From DASZIT01 sp963819695 (lineage in GTDB: Bacteria; Actinomycetota; Acidimicrobiia; Acidimicrobiales; RAAP-2), in assembly GCA_963819695.1 (NCBI GenBank), contig CAWFXD010000001.1, positions 620,001 through 684,000 of the forward strand: 64,000 bases of DNA. The letters are read 5' to 3'. Positions within the stretch are counted from its first letter, which is position 1, and each line of letters begins with the position of its first letter. Positions 1 to 8,988 of the stretch are shown one piece after another. The position numbers and the translations under genes were made by a program. The notes beneath the pieces are model-generated. The model was not told where the DNA came from and searched no databases. It saw nothing but the letters and a program-made list of their open reading frames with translations.

Positions 1-872
1 TGTCGGTGCTGTCGGTGTTCGCCTCCAAGGGGACCGCGGTGTTCTCCGATGAGTTGAATCACGCCTCGATCATCGACGGCTGCCGGGCGGCCGGAGGCGA
101 GGTGGCCGTCTACCGCCACAACGATCTCGACCACCTCGAGGAGCTGCTGGCGGCTTCGACGGGTCGGCCGATCATCGTGTCCGACACCATCTTCTCCATG
201 GACGGTGACGCCGCGGACCTGGCCGGCCTGGTCGACGTCTCCGCCCGTTTCGGCGCCCTCCTGATCCTCGACGAGGCCCATGCCGTCCTCGGGCCCGAGC
301 TGCCGACGGAGGGAGCCGCCGGCGGGCTGGGGGTCGACGTCCTGCGGGTGGGCACCCTGTCCAAGACGCTCGGCTCGTTGGGCGGTTTCGTGACCGGACC
401 CGGCCGTTTCGTGGAGCTGCTGGTCAACCGGGCCCGGCCGTACATCTTCACCACCGCGCCGTCCCCGGCCAATGCCGCCGCGGCGTTGGCGGCGGTAGGT
501 ATCGTGCGGTCGGCCGAGGGCGCCGGCTTGCGCCACCGGCTCACCGAGCTGGTGACCCGGGTGTCGGGCTCCATCGGACGCGGCGGCGTCCCCGGCGGGC
601 AGCTGTCGCCCATCGTCCCGGTGGTCATCGGCGATGAGGCCCGGGCGGTGGCGGCTTCGGATCGCCTGCTGGCCCGCGGTCTGTGGGTCCCGGCCATCCG
701 ACCTCCGACCGTCCCGACCGGGACATCCCGCCTGCGGGTCACCCTGTCGGCGATCCACACCGATGAGCAGGTCGACCGGTTGGTGTCCGAGCTGGCCGGC
801 CTCGAGGTCCGATCCGAGCCGGGGGCGTCGGGCCCGGACCGGGACGTGATCGGGAGCGTCGTTGCGTCCTGA
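1..872 (+). CDS. bioF: 8-amino-7-oxononanoate synthase, 5' end cut by the window
   Basis: PLP-dependent enzyme of the alpha-oxoamine synthase family that condenses pimeloyl thioester with alanine in biotin synthesis. About 290 residues of the C-terminal two thirds are present; the frame is open to base 1, so the true start lies upstream and the GTG at 6 is only an internal codon. The motif DEAH-AVLGP matches the family's cofactor-binding Asp/His segment, and GTLSKTLGSLGG carries the Schiff-base lysine. The gene overlaps bioD by 11 bases, which supports co-transcription and translational coupling. Another alpha-oxoamine synthase such as KBL is possible in principle, but the bioD neighbour makes BioF much more likely. 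Confidence 0.9.
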   Translation, partial: SVLSVFASKGTAVFSDELNHASIIDGCRAAGGEVAVYRHNDLDHLEELLAASTGRPIIVSDTIFSMDGDAADLAGLVDVSARFGALLILDEAHAVLGPELPTEGAAGGLGVDVLRVGTLSKTLGSLGGFVTGPGRFVELLVNRARPYIFTTAPSPANAAAALAAVGIVRSAEGAGLRHRLTELVTRVSGSIGRGGVPGGQLSPIVPVVIGDEARAVAASDRLLARGLWVPAIRPPTVPTGTSRLRVTLSAIHTDEQVDRLVSELAGLEVRSEPGASGPDRDVIGSVVAS

Positions 873-1578
873 CCAGCTCGTGCTGGTCTGCGGGACGGGG
901 ACCGAGGTCGGGAAGACCTGGGTGTGCACCCAACTCCTGCACGAGGTTCGCTCCCGGAGCCTGGAGGTTGCCGCCCGGAAGCCGGCCCAGTCGTTCGACG
1001 TCGACCACCGGGGAGCCTCGCTCGGCGGTCCGACCGATGCCCAGATCCTGGCGGCGGCGTCCGGCGAGGCTCCCGGAGAGGTCTGCCTTCCCCACCGCTC
1101 CTATCCGAGAGCCATGGCCCCGCCGATGGCGGCCGAGGCGCTGGGCCTTCCCCCGTTCACCGTCACCGACCTGGTCGAAGAGCTGGCCTGGCCGGAACAT
1201 CGGGTCGATCTCGGGCTGGTGGAGAGCGCCGGGGGAGTGCGCTCCCCCCAGGCTTCCGACGGCGACACCGTCGATTTGGTGGGCGCACTGCGACCCGACC
1301 TGGTCGTCCTGGTGGCCGATGCCGGATTGGGGACGATCAACGCGGTGCGACTGTCCCTCGACGCCCTGCTTCCGGCGGTGAGGGAGTTGCAGACGGCTCC
1401 CGGCACCGGAATGGACGGCGAGCCGGTCCCGGTGGTGGTGGTTCTCGACCGGTTTCAGGAGTTCGACGAGATCCACCGGCGCAATCTCGAGTGGCTGACG
1501 TCGACCAGCGAGGTCGAGATCTTCACGATTCCCGGGCAGGAATCGAGTCTCGGTGACTTCGTCCTCCTCCACCGGTAG
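862..1578 (+). CDS. bioD: ATP-dependent dethiobiotin synthetase
   Basis: Closes the ureido ring of 7,8-diaminononanoate using CO2 and ATP, the penultimate biotin step. 238 residues, normal for BioD. The P-loop GTGTEVGKT is at residues 11-19, a KPAQS segment near 41-45 matches the family KPVQxG substrate loop, and VESAGG near 120 matches the family VEGAGG loop. The start is TTG at 862 inside the end of bioF; it places the P-loop at the usual distance from the N terminus. No bioA is visible, so it presumably lies upstream of the window or elsewhere. Confidence 0.9.
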   Translation: MRPDQLVLVCGTGTEVGKTWVCTQLLHEVRSRSLEVAARKPAQSFDVDHRGASLGGPTDAQILAAASGEAPGEVCLPHRSYPRAMAPPMAAEALGLPPFTVTDLVEELAWPEHRVDLGLVESAGGVRSPQASDGDTVDLVGALRPDLVVLVADAGLGTINAVRLSLDALLPAVRELQTAPGTGMDGEPVPVVVVLDRFQEFDEIHRRNLEWLTSTSEVEIFTIPGQESSLGDFVLLHR

Positions 1579-1628
1579 GCGGATTCGCGCTGGTACCGGG
1601 CGCTTGGGTGGTCCGAACGCTGTCCGGT

Positions 1629-1895
1629 CTATTCCTCGACGAGAATCACCAGCGTTTCGGGCAGAACGCCATCGTGCTCCATGGCGTCGGCGGCAGCCTC
1701 TGACTGCATGGCCGACGCAAATGCATCCATGTCGGGGACATCCATGAGGAGTCCCACTTTTGTCGGGTCGTCGGGGTTCACGAACGTCCGGATGTTGGTG
1801 ACGCCGAGCTGGCCAAAGATCTCTTCGCGCTTAGGCGAGTTCAGCCAGTGGTCCTTGCCCTTCGAGATGTCGTGGTGTCCGATTATGGTCGGCAT
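1629..1895 (-). CDS. small ferredoxin-fold (ABM/cyclase-like) protein, function unknown
   Basis: 88-residue soluble protein starting MPTIIGHHDI, preceded by a good AAGGAG site about 7 bases before the ATG at 1895. The length, the alternating hydrophobic pattern and the closing LVILVEE strand resemble dimeric alpha/beta-barrel proteins of the antibiotic-biosynthesis-monooxygenase or EthD type. There are no catalytic residues I can assign. It stands alone between bioD, with which it is convergent, and an unrelated membrane protein. Family assignment is by general appearance only. Confidence 0.6.
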   Translation of the reverse strand: MPTIIGHHDISKGKDHWLNSPKREEIFGQLGVTNIRTFVNPDDPTKVGLLMDVPDMDAFASAMQSEAAADAMEHDGVLPETLVILVEE

Positions 1896-2106
1896 GCTGT
1901 CGTCTCCTTATGGTCGGCGGTTGGGGGAGTTCGTTTCAGTGCGCAGCGAGGGGAAAATACGGCGGCGTGCGCCGTTTGGCCAACGTACTCGTCATCTCCT
2001 TCCCATGCTCGGGCAGCGGCGGCGGAGGCTGCGACGGCGGACCCATATCCGGCGTTTATGGATACCCAGCGTTGATTTCTGCAGATTCCCCGCCCAGGAT
2101 GACTTC

Positions 2107-2400
2107 ATGATCACCGGTGAACGGGAGGACGTTCCCGCCGACGTGAGACCGGCATACGCCGGAACCTATCGAGCCTCCGTTATTTCATTCGCGCTATCCG
2201 CGATCGCGGTCGGGCTCCTGTTGGGCACTGGCCCGATCAGTATCTTTCCCGCCATGTTGGGAGTGGTTTCGGGTCTGTACTCGTCTTACCGGCTCCGGGC
2301 CTCTCCGCCAGGGCGAGGGGGGAGAGGAATGGCCACTGCGGCAGTGGTGATCGGGCTGATTGCCGGGGCTATTTCCCTAATCATGATTTTCGGGAGCTGA
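2107..2400 (+). CDS. small membrane protein, DUF4190-like
   Basis: 97 residues with a short charged N terminus and two hydrophobic stretches (roughly residues 20-55 and 73-95) separated by a basic, Gly/Arg-rich loop. This is the layout of DUF4190-type small actinobacterial membrane proteins. The longer open frame reaching back to 1681 runs antisense through the preceding gene and has no coding look, so the ATG at 2107 (weak AGGA upstream) was chosen. Function unknown. Confidence 0.55.
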   Translation: MITGEREDVPADVRPAYAGTYRASVISFALSAIAVGLLLGTGPISIFPAMLGVVSGLYSSYRLRASPPGRGGRGMATAAVVIGLIAGAISLIMIFGS

Positions 2401-2521
2401 GCCGATTGAGAGTTTCGGTTCCAAAGAACACTGGGATCTCACCATGTGTTGTACCGCCCGCTGACCCTAAGGGTTGAGGACAGACCCCTCGATTCATGAA
2501 TGTGATTACCCTGTGGATGGA

Positions 2522-3918
2522 ATGCTGTGCCCACGAATCATTAGGAAAGCGAGTGGGATTGTCCCTGTATTCGTTGCGATAATCGCCCTCGCATCGCTCG
2601 CGACCGTAAGAGCCGCCGAACCGAGTGCGACGGCATCGACCCAAATGGCGAGTGGCAAGGTTATTCATCTTGCTGCAGTGACGTACAACCCAGGGAGCTT
2701 CGTGGCAATGGCCGCCACCCCGTCTGGCGGGGGTTATTGGCTGGCTCAGGCAGGCGGCGGCATTTACAGCTTCGGAGACGCCCACTTCTACGGTTCACTG
2801 CCACAGGCTGGCGTCACCCCCGCAGCACCGGTGGTGGGGATGGCGGCGACATCCGATGGGGGTGGCTACTGGCTGGTCGGCTCCGACGGAGGCGTCTTCG
2901 CCTTCGGTGACGCTAGTTTCCACGGCTCGACCGGGAGCCTCCGGCTCAACAAGTCGATCGTGGGCATGGCTGCAACTACCGACGGTCAGCGGCTACTGGC
3001 TGGTCGCCTCCGACGGGGGCGTGTTCGCCTTCGGTGACGCCGTGTTCTACGGTTCGACCGGTTCACTACATCTGAACAAACCGATCGTTGGGATGGCATC
3101 GGATGACGCTGCTGGCTACTGGCTGGTGGCATCTGACGGAGGCGTGTTCAACTTCGGCGACGCCCAGTTCCACGGTTCGACTGGGGCACTGCATCTCAAT
3201 CAGCCGATGGTGGGGATGGCATTTGCGCCGAACCTGATTGCTGGCTGAACATGGCCCTGGCGACTACGCCGGCTACTGGCTGGTCGCCGGGGACGGCGGA
3301 ATCTTCGGCTTTGGGACCGCCAACTTCTTCGGATCCACGGGCAGCCTCCAACTCAACGCACCGATCGTCGGTATGGCCTCTACCCCCGATGGGCAGGGTT
3401 ACTGGCTGGTGGGGTCCGACGGCGGGGTCTTCTCTTTCCGTGATGCCGGATTCCACGGATCGGCCACAGGAGCCCTGCCCGCCTGTGTCGGATCCCAGTT
3501 TGCCGCGGCGGTCACGACCAGCGGCAGCAGCTTCGCCCCCGGCCAGACCATCCCGATCACGCTTTCGATTACCAACGTCGGCCAGCCGTGCGAAAGCACC
3601 GCAGGCCGCAATACCGACGTGCTTGACGGCTGTCCCTACCTGCTGGCGACCAACGCCAGCGGGCAGACCGTTTGGAACTCCACGGCAAAACACCGACGGA
3701 GGAAGCCGGGTGTGGTGCCAGTGGCCGAAGGCGGCACCATCCCCACCGGCTGGTCGCAGACCCTTCCTTTCTCGTGGAATCAACTCGAATGTCCGGTGTC
3801 GGGATCGGGATGCACGCAGATCCAAGCACCGCCCGGCACCTACACGATCGCCTTCGGCGAACCGAACGACATCTGGGTTGGAGTCACTGTCAAGCCGGCC
3901 ATCGTCTCCATCACCTAA
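2522..3918 (+). pseudogene. exported six-repeat (GYWLV-x-DGG) protein with C-terminal BsuPI-like domain, frameshifted
   Basis: A signal peptide (hydrophobic run around residues 12-30 after ATG 2522) is followed by six copies of a roughly 44-residue repeat with the core GYWLVxSDGGVFxFGDAxF-GSTG and a spacer ending in VGMA. The C-terminal ~140 residues contain the FAPGQTIPITLSITN and PPGTYTIAFGEP motifs typical of BsuPI-like (intracellular proteinase inhibitor) beta-sandwich domains. The reading frame breaks twice. There is one extra base near 2990, between cag and ggc in a DGQ-GYW junction. A messier interruption lies around 3225-3265, where about 50 bases separate VGMA from the next GYW instead of the usual ~18. 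It is either a decayed gene or an assembly error. The partner with the same repeats lies at 34401-36250. Confidence 0.75.
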
Positions 3919-4033
3919 ATGGCACCGCTTCCCGTCGGAGGCCCGTCCGCAGAAAGGTCGAGGAACTGCCCTCCGAGCCGGCGGTAGGGGATGGCCGTGC
4001 CGCGTCGGATAGCAGTCGGATACTCCGCCCGTC

Positions 4034-4426
4034 CTAGCCCTGGGGTGCGAAGAACTCGAGTGCGATGTTGTCGGGGTCTCGAAATGACAATGCCGAGTAG
4101 GAAGGTGCGTCCACGATGCCACCGTTGGGGATGCCGAGCTCGTTCAGGCGGATTTCCCACGCTTTTAACTCATCGCGGTTGGCACAGCCGAAAGCCAGAT
4201 GATCGAGACCCGGCCGGCGCTCGTTGAACGGCTGAGTGCTGTTCAAATCAGGGAACTGAGTTAGACCGACGATTGTGTCACTCGTAAGCCAAGCGACACG
4301 CTTGAAAGGACCTGTGTCCTCGTCAAGGATCGGGTCCGAGCCGAACAGAGCCTTGTACCAAGGCACACTCCGTTCGAGGCTCGTAACCGTTAGCGCCACG
4401 TGAGTAATCGCAGGGAACTCTGGCAT
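4034..4426 (-). CDS. VOC superfamily (glyoxalase/extradiol fold) protein
   Basis: 130 residues forming two beta-alpha-beta-beta-beta modules. The N-terminal module begins ITHVALTV with a candidate metal-binding His, and the second contains LDHLAFGC and ends in an FRDPDNIALEFF strand, which carries the usual metal-ligand Glu. This is the single-domain glyoxalase/bleomycin-resistance layout. The substrate cannot be told. The gene is convergent with the repeat protein gene. Confidence 0.85.
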   Translation of the reverse strand: MPEFPAITHVALTVTSLERSVPWYKALFGSDPILDEDTGPFKRVAWLTSDTIVGLTQFPDLNSTQPFNERRPGLDHLAFGCANRDELKAWEIRLNELGIPNGGIVDAPSYSALSFRDPDNIALEFFAPQG

Positions 4427-4791
4427 GTCTTTTCGGCACCTCGTGAAGGCAGCGAATGCCGCTTCTTTTGGCCGGCAACTCTCTGGGAGTAGAGGCTATC
4501 TGGCAGCACAAGTCCCCGCGCTGAATTGTGGCCCCAGTTCCGGCGATAGGGGACACCCGCCGATGAGTCTTCGCCTGGTGGCCGTGGGAGCGAGGCCTGC
4601 AAGAGCGCAGGCAGGCACCTGCTTCCACGACGGCGCACCTCCTGCCGGACGGTCGGGAAGCCGACACACCCGTTCGGCCGTGCTCGTATTGTGGATCCGA
4701 AGAAATTCGGTGATCGATGTCGAAGGATGGCATCCCCGTTCGACTAATTGGCGAGAAGTTCACCAACCACAAACCAAAAGGAGTGATCGAC

Positions 4792-5166
4792 ATGCCCCGA
4801 TTCATGGGATTCGTGAGGATGGAAGAGGGCGTCGGGACGCCGCCACAGGCGTTGTTCGACGCGATGGACGAGTACATCGGTGAGCGGGCCAGCAAGGGGA
4901 TCTTCCTCGACGGTGGCGGTCTCTACGGGACGGAGGACGCGGTGAACTACGTCGTCCGCCAGGGCGAGGTCACCCGTGTCGACGGGCCATACTCCGAGGC
5001 CAAGGAGGTCGTCGGCGGTTGGGCCATCATGGAATACCCGAGTCTCGAGGAGGCCGCCGAGGACCAGCGGTCCTTCGCCGAGCTCCATGCCAAGCTTTGG
5101 CCCGAGGTCACGGTGATCTCCACGCTGCGCCAGATCTCGACCGGCCCGGAGGTGCCCGACGCCTGA
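4792..5166 (+). CDS. YCII/DGPF-domain protein, partner of the ECF42-type sigma factor
   Basis: 124-residue YCII-related protein. It contains RVDGPYSEAKEVVGGW, which matches the Asp-Gly-Pro-Phe/Tyr signature of the DGPF group. The ATG at 4792 was chosen because AAAGGAG lies 8 bases upstream; an in-frame extension to 4717 lacks such a site. In actinobacteria DGPF proteins are typically encoded next to ECF42 sigma factors, and exactly that gene follows 83 bases downstream. The biochemical role of DGPF proteins is not settled; they resemble ferredoxin-fold YciI enzymes, and the conserved His/Asp pair of YciI cannot be assigned with certainty here. Confidence 0.85.
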   Translation: MPRFMGFVRMEEGVGTPPQALFDAMDEYIGERASKGIFLDGGGLYGTEDAVNYVVRQGEVTRVDGPYSEAKEVVGGWAIMEYPSLEEAAEDQRSFAELHAKLWPEVTVISTLRQISTGPEVPDA

Positions 5167-5249
5167 CGCCGGATTCGTCCGTGCTCAACCTGCCAGCGGC
5201 GGCAATGGGCGGAAGGGCTGGAGGTCTGAGCCGGTATCACTACGCTGGC

Positions 5250-6533
5250 GTGGTGCCGGCTCGGACCCATCCCGGCGACCCCAACGGGGCCGTCTATGCC
5301 GTCTGGCGGACCGAGTCCGCCCGGCTCGTAGCAGCGCTCACACGGATGACTCGCGACGTGAGCCTCGCCGAGGACCTGGCCCAGGACGCCCTCGTCGCCG
5401 CGCTCGAGCAGTGGCCGGAGACGGGCGTGCCGGACAACCCGATCGCATGGCTCATGACCGTGGCGAAGCGCCGAGCCATCGACCACTTCCGGCGCACCGA
5501 GACCATGCGCCGCAAGGTCGCCGAGCTGGGAGATGCCAGCGACAGGCAAGCGGCGGCGGTGCCCGACGTCGAAAGTCAGGTCGACTACATCGAGGACGAC
5601 GTCCTCCGCCTCGTATTCCTGTCCTGCAATCCGGTGTTGACGCCCGAGTCACGGGCGGCGCTTACCCTGCGGCTCGTCGGCGGCCTCACCACGGCCGAGA
5701 TCGCCCGAGGATTCCTCGTCACCGAGTCCACCATGGGGCAACGGATCTCCCGGGCGAAGAAGACGCTGTCGGAGGCCCACGCCGAGTTCGAGCTGCCGGT
5801 GGGAGCGGAACGGACCGAACGGCTCGACGACGTGATGGCGGTCATCTACTTGATCTTCAACGAGGGGTATGCGGCCACCACGGGTGAGGACTGGATGCGG
5901 CTAGACCTCGTGGACGAGGCGATCCGGCTGGCGCGGATGCTGGTCGACCTCGCTCCTGACGAACCCGAAGTGCTCGCTCTGGAGGCCCTCCTCGAGATCC
6001 AGGGCTCGCGGATGGCGGCCCGCCTCGACGAGCACGGGATCCCGGTCCTGCTGGAGGAGCAGGACCGTAGCCTCTGGGATCAGGTGCGCGTCCGGCGGGG
6101 CCTGGCGGCCCTGGGGCGAGCGGAGGAGTTGGCCGCGACCGGGGCGTCGGTCGGGCGTTACTTCCTGCAGGCCCTGATCGCGGTACAGCACGCGGGCGCG
6201 GAGCGGGCAGAGGAGACGGACTGGCACCGGATCGCGGCTCTCTACGACGTCTTGTCCCGCACCGCGCCCGGACCGGTCGTTGAGGTCAATCGGGCCGTCG
6301 CCCACGGTCGGGCGTTCGGTGCCGACGCCGGTCTCGCCGTCCTGGAAGAGGTACGCGACGACGCGCTCGGCGAGTCACCCTTGGTGCCGAGCGTGCGTGG
6401 AGACCTGCTCGAGCGGGCTGGTCGGCACGATCAGGCAATGGCCGCGTTCACCGAGGCGGCGGCACGTTCGGCGAATGCAGGTGAACGCGCCGTACTGGTG
6501 CGCCGGGCGGACCAGAACCGGCCGCCCTCCTAG
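5250..6533 (+). CDS. ECF42-type RNA polymerase sigma factor with C-terminal TPR-like extension
   Basis: About 427 residues. Region 2 is recognisable by DVSLAEDLAQDALVAALEQWP and the following NPIAWLMTVAKRRAIDHFRR. Region 4 appears as LTLRLVGGLTTAEIARGFLV with the recognition helix just after. The remaining ~240 residues are the DUF6596/TPR-like extension (LIFNEGYAATTGEDW, RGLAALGR, VEVNRAVA), diagnostic of the ECF42 group. Such factors lack a classical anti-sigma partner, and the extension is thought to control activity. Tandem GTG codons at 5250 and 5253 are the best starts; the open frame further upstream overlaps the DGPF gene and is not coding in character. Confidence 0.9.
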   Translation: MVPARTHPGDPNGAVYAVWRTESARLVAALTRMTRDVSLAEDLAQDALVAALEQWPETGVPDNPIAWLMTVAKRRAIDHFRRTETMRRKVAELGDASDRQAAAVPDVESQVDYIEDDVLRLVFLSCNPVLTPESRAALTLRLVGGLTTAEIARGFLVTESTMGQRISRAKKTLSEAHAEFELPVGAERTERLDDVMAVIYLIFNEGYAATTGEDWMRLDLVDEAIRLARMLVDLAPDEPEVLALEALLEIQGSRMAARLDEHGIPVLLEEQDRSLWDQVRVRRGLAALGRAEELAATGASVGRYFLQALIAVQHAGAERAEETDWHRIAALYDVLSRTAPGPVVEVNRAVAHGRAFGADAGLAVLEEVRDDALGESPLVPSVRGDLLERAGRHDQAMAAFTEAAARSANAGERAVLVRRADQNRPPS

Positions 6534-6651
6534 TACTGCGCCTCCGCGTGGCGTGGAGGCTTGGATCGATGCCCGTGCGTGATGCCTACCCGGCGGTATG
6601 GGACACCCTAGGGGCTTGGCGCCCGTCATCACGGTTTGTCACGATTGTCGG

Positions 6652-7041
6652 ATGGAACAGCGCATCAGTTTGGTTACGCTTGGAGTATCAGATCTTGCCC
6701 GAGCGAGAGCCTTCTATGAATCTCTCGGCTGGTCAGGCGCTCAGCAACCTGATGACGAGGTTTGCTTCTTTCAAGCTGGCGGCATGGTCTTTGGATTGTG
6801 GACCGCTCTGGGAGGCCACGGTGCACCGGGAATCGAGTTGGCGCACAACGTGCGGTCGCCCGAGGAAGTGACGGAGGTACTGAACGAAGCTCTCAAGGGT
6901 GGAGGTTCGATCATTCGTCATGCAGCAATCGCTGACTGGGGTGGGACAACCGGAGCGTTTGCCGATCCTGACGGATATGTCTGGGAAGTGGCGAACAACC
7001 CAGGATGGACGCTCAATCCCGACGGCACCGTCCACATCTAA
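6652..7041 (+). CDS. VOC superfamily (glyoxalase-like) protein
   Basis: 129 residues from ATG 6652. The N-terminal module reads ISLVTLGVSDLARARAFYES and the C-terminal one ends FADPDGYVWEVANNPGW, where the Glu of WEVA is the usual metal ligand. PGWTLNPDGTVHI at the end is typical of the PhnB/glyoxalase-like members associated with actinobacterial stress genes. It sits just downstream of the ECF42 sigma gene in the same direction (118-base gap), so it may belong to the same regulon; that is inference. Confidence 0.85.
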   Translation: MEQRISLVTLGVSDLARARAFYESLGWSGAQQPDDEVCFFQAGGMVFGLWTALGGHGAPGIELAHNVRSPEEVTEVLNEALKGGGSIIRHAAIADWGGTTGAFADPDGYVWEVANNPGWTLNPDGTVHI

Positions 7042-7122
7042 GTAGGCCTCCCATCCGGCGATCGGGGGCAGGCGTCCTGAGGTGACGTGACACACTTTCC
7101 GCTCAGCGGTCATATATAGAGT

Positions 7123-7665
7123 GTGAAGAGATGGACGGACCAGTCGGATGCCGAGTTGTTGATCCTCGACGACCCTGACGCCTTCGCCGAGCTCTACGAC
7201 CGACACGTGGGCCAGATCCTCGCCTGGTCGAGGGCCCGGGTGGGTGACTATGACGCCGATCTGACCGCCGAGGTCTTTGCGGCGGCGTGGCATAGCCGAA
7301 AGCGCTTTCGAGACCTGCACGATGGCTCTGCACTTCCGTGGCTCTATGGCATCGCTCACAATCTGTTTCGGTCATCGCTGCGCAAGCGCAGGGTCGAATA
7401 CGGCGCTCGGGAGCGTCTGGGTCTCCCGATCACCGTCATGCATGCCGACTTCGAGGCGGTCGACGACCGCCTGTCATTTCCCTCGGCCGTCCTTCGAGCA
7501 GTGGCGAACCTCCCTGACTCCGAGCGCGAGCTGCTGGTTCTGCGCTTAGTCGAGGAACGGCCCTATCGGGAGATTGCCCAGCGCCTCCAATGCACTCCCG
7601 TCGCGGCTCGCTTGCGCGTCTCTCGATCGCTTCGTCGTCTCCATCTCGCCCTAGGAGGGTTCTGA
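7123..7665 (+). CDS. ECF-family RNA polymerase sigma factor
   Basis: 180 residues. Region 2 spans roughly residues 15-85 (FAELYDRHVGQILAWSRARV and LPWLYGIAHNLFRSSLRKRR), and region 4 spans residues ~125-175 (LPDSERELLVLRLVEERPYREIAQRL). There is no C-terminal extension. Start is GTG at 7123, just after an AT-rich CATATATAG that may be part of its own promoter. The next gene begins 1 base after its stop behind a strong AGGAGG site, so the two form an operon in which the second product probably senses or restrains this factor. Confidence 0.88.
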   Translation: MKRWTDQSDAELLILDDPDAFAELYDRHVGQILAWSRARVGDYDADLTAEVFAAAWHSRKRFRDLHDGSALPWLYGIAHNLFRSSLRKRRVEYGARERLGLPITVMHADFEAVDDRLSFPSAVLRAVANLPDSERELLVLRLVEERPYREIAQRLQCTPVAARLRVSRSLRRLHLALGGF

Positions 7666-7666
7666 C

Positions 7667-8470
7667 ATGACCATGCTTCCTGAACTCGAGTCATACCGCC
7701 ACGAGCTGCGTGCAGCCGTCGAGGCGGATCTGGTTAGTCAACGAGATCGCCGGCGCCATCTCCGGCGAGCGGTTGCGATCGGCACCCCGACGGTGCTGGC
7801 CGCGTTCGGTCTCAGCCTCGCTCTCGTGCTCGGAGGGGGAGGTAAGCCGAGTTCTGCGGACGCAGCGATACTCACTTCTGCTGAGAGTGCGCTCACCCCT
7901 CCGCCCAATTCCGTGTTCCATGTCGCGGCCTCGATTGTTTTGGGGTCGAGTCCGGGCCAGCACTACGAACTGTGGGCCGCCGGATCCTCGTATCGGTTCA
8001 TCAAGTTCGGCTACGAGGCGGCGTGGAACGGATCGACGATGTCCAGCTACGACGCCGCTTCCAACACGATGTACGTCGGGATCTACAGCCCTCAGAGTCA
8101 CGCGCCGGTCGACACCGCCGCCGCCATCCGCTCCCTCATCGCGTCAGGCCAGGCGCAAGTCGCTGGTTCGGCAGTCGTCGACGGGGTCCCCGCCTACGTC
8201 TTGTCATTGTCGGGTCAACCTTCTGGCAGTGGGCTTGCCAATGCGACCTATGACGTGGCCAAGAGCGACTACCACCCGCTGCTCATTCAGGGGACGACGG
8301 TGTGTCAGCAGGGACCGTGCTCAGAGACCGTCCAGTTCCAGACCTACGAGTACCTGCCCGAGACTCCCGCCAATCTCTCCCTGCTCGATCTGAGGGCACA
8401 ACACCCAGGGGCGACCGTGGTGAACGCAAACGGAGTCCCCGGTGTTGGGACCTCGTTCGGCAGCGATTGA
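7667..8470 (+). CDS. membrane-anchored protein encoded with the ECF sigma factor
   Basis: 267 residues. The short cytoplasmic N-terminal part (~35 residues, Arg-rich) is followed by one transmembrane helix (about residues 37-58, TPTVLAAFGLSLALVLGGG) and a ~200-residue extracytoplasmic domain rich in beta strands. The domain contains a CQQGPC pair. This topology and its place directly after an ECF sigma gene fit a sigma-associated membrane regulator. I see no zinc-binding HxxxCxxC anti-sigma motif, so a direct anti-sigma role is only inferred. The outer part resembles lipoprotein-localisation (LolA-like) folds in general appearance. Confidence 0.65.
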   Translation: MTMLPELESYRHELRAAVEADLVSQRDRRRHLRRAVAIGTPTVLAAFGLSLALVLGGGGKPSSADAAILTSAESALTPPPNSVFHVAASIVLGSSPGQHYELWAAGSSYRFIKFGYEAAWNGSTMSSYDAASNTMYVGIYSPQSHAPVDTAAAIRSLIASGQAQVAGSAVVDGVPAYVLSLSGQPSGSGLANATYDVAKSDYHPLLIQGTTVCQQGPCSETVQFQTYEYLPETPANLSLLDLRAQHPGATVVNANGVPGVGTSFGSD

Positions 8471-8560
8471 TTTAACCTCCACGTCTGGTCGGTCGGATCG
8501 CTAGGTGTGGCTCCCAGGGTCCCGGCGATCAGGGATAGTCGGCACAAGTACGCTCCGCCC

Positions 8561-8782
8561 ATGACCCACAAAGAGCACGACGAGGCGAGAGCGATGGATT
8601 TGGAGGACCTCGCCAAGCGGTTCGTCGATACTGAAATCCCGTACGTCTCCTATCAGTCGTCCGCCCTTTCTGACGATGAGGCACTAATCGCCAAAGCCCT
8701 GATTGTCATCTATGAGGCCTTCCACGGCGGGGAAGAGGACTTCAAGGATCACATCACTCGGGTACTCGACCTGGCCCGCTGA
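8561..8782 (+). CDS. small acidic hypothetical protein
   Basis: 73 residues from ATG 8561 (MTHKEHDEARAM), predicted largely helical and strongly acidic in the second half (LSDDEALIAKAL, HGGEEDFKDHITRVLDLAR). No recognised domain. The third-position GC pattern and convincing amphipathic helices suggest a real gene, but it could be a spurious frame. It lies 90 bases after the ECF-linked membrane protein. Confidence 0.45.
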   Translation: MTHKEHDEARAMDLEDLAKRFVDTEIPYVSYQSSALSDDEALIAKALIVIYEAFHGGEEDFKDHITRVLDLAR

Positions 8783-8988
8783 TCCGGCGTTCGGGGCGAC
8801 CCCCGGACGACGTTCTGCTCGCGGATAGGGGACACCCTGCTATTCCGGTTGACGATCACTCAGCGAGAACCATCATCGGGGGGCATGCGTGACGCCGCCG
8901 GGCAGCGACCCTGACTGATATGGGCGGTTACCTCATGGGGTTCCGCCAACGAGTCCCATGAGCGAGGTGTGTGCCTCGTCCCTGACCG

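Noticed and set aside
1681..2106. N-terminal extension of the small membrane protein at 2107
   Set aside because: Bases 1681-1895 are antisense to a well-supported gene, and the extension has no coding look.
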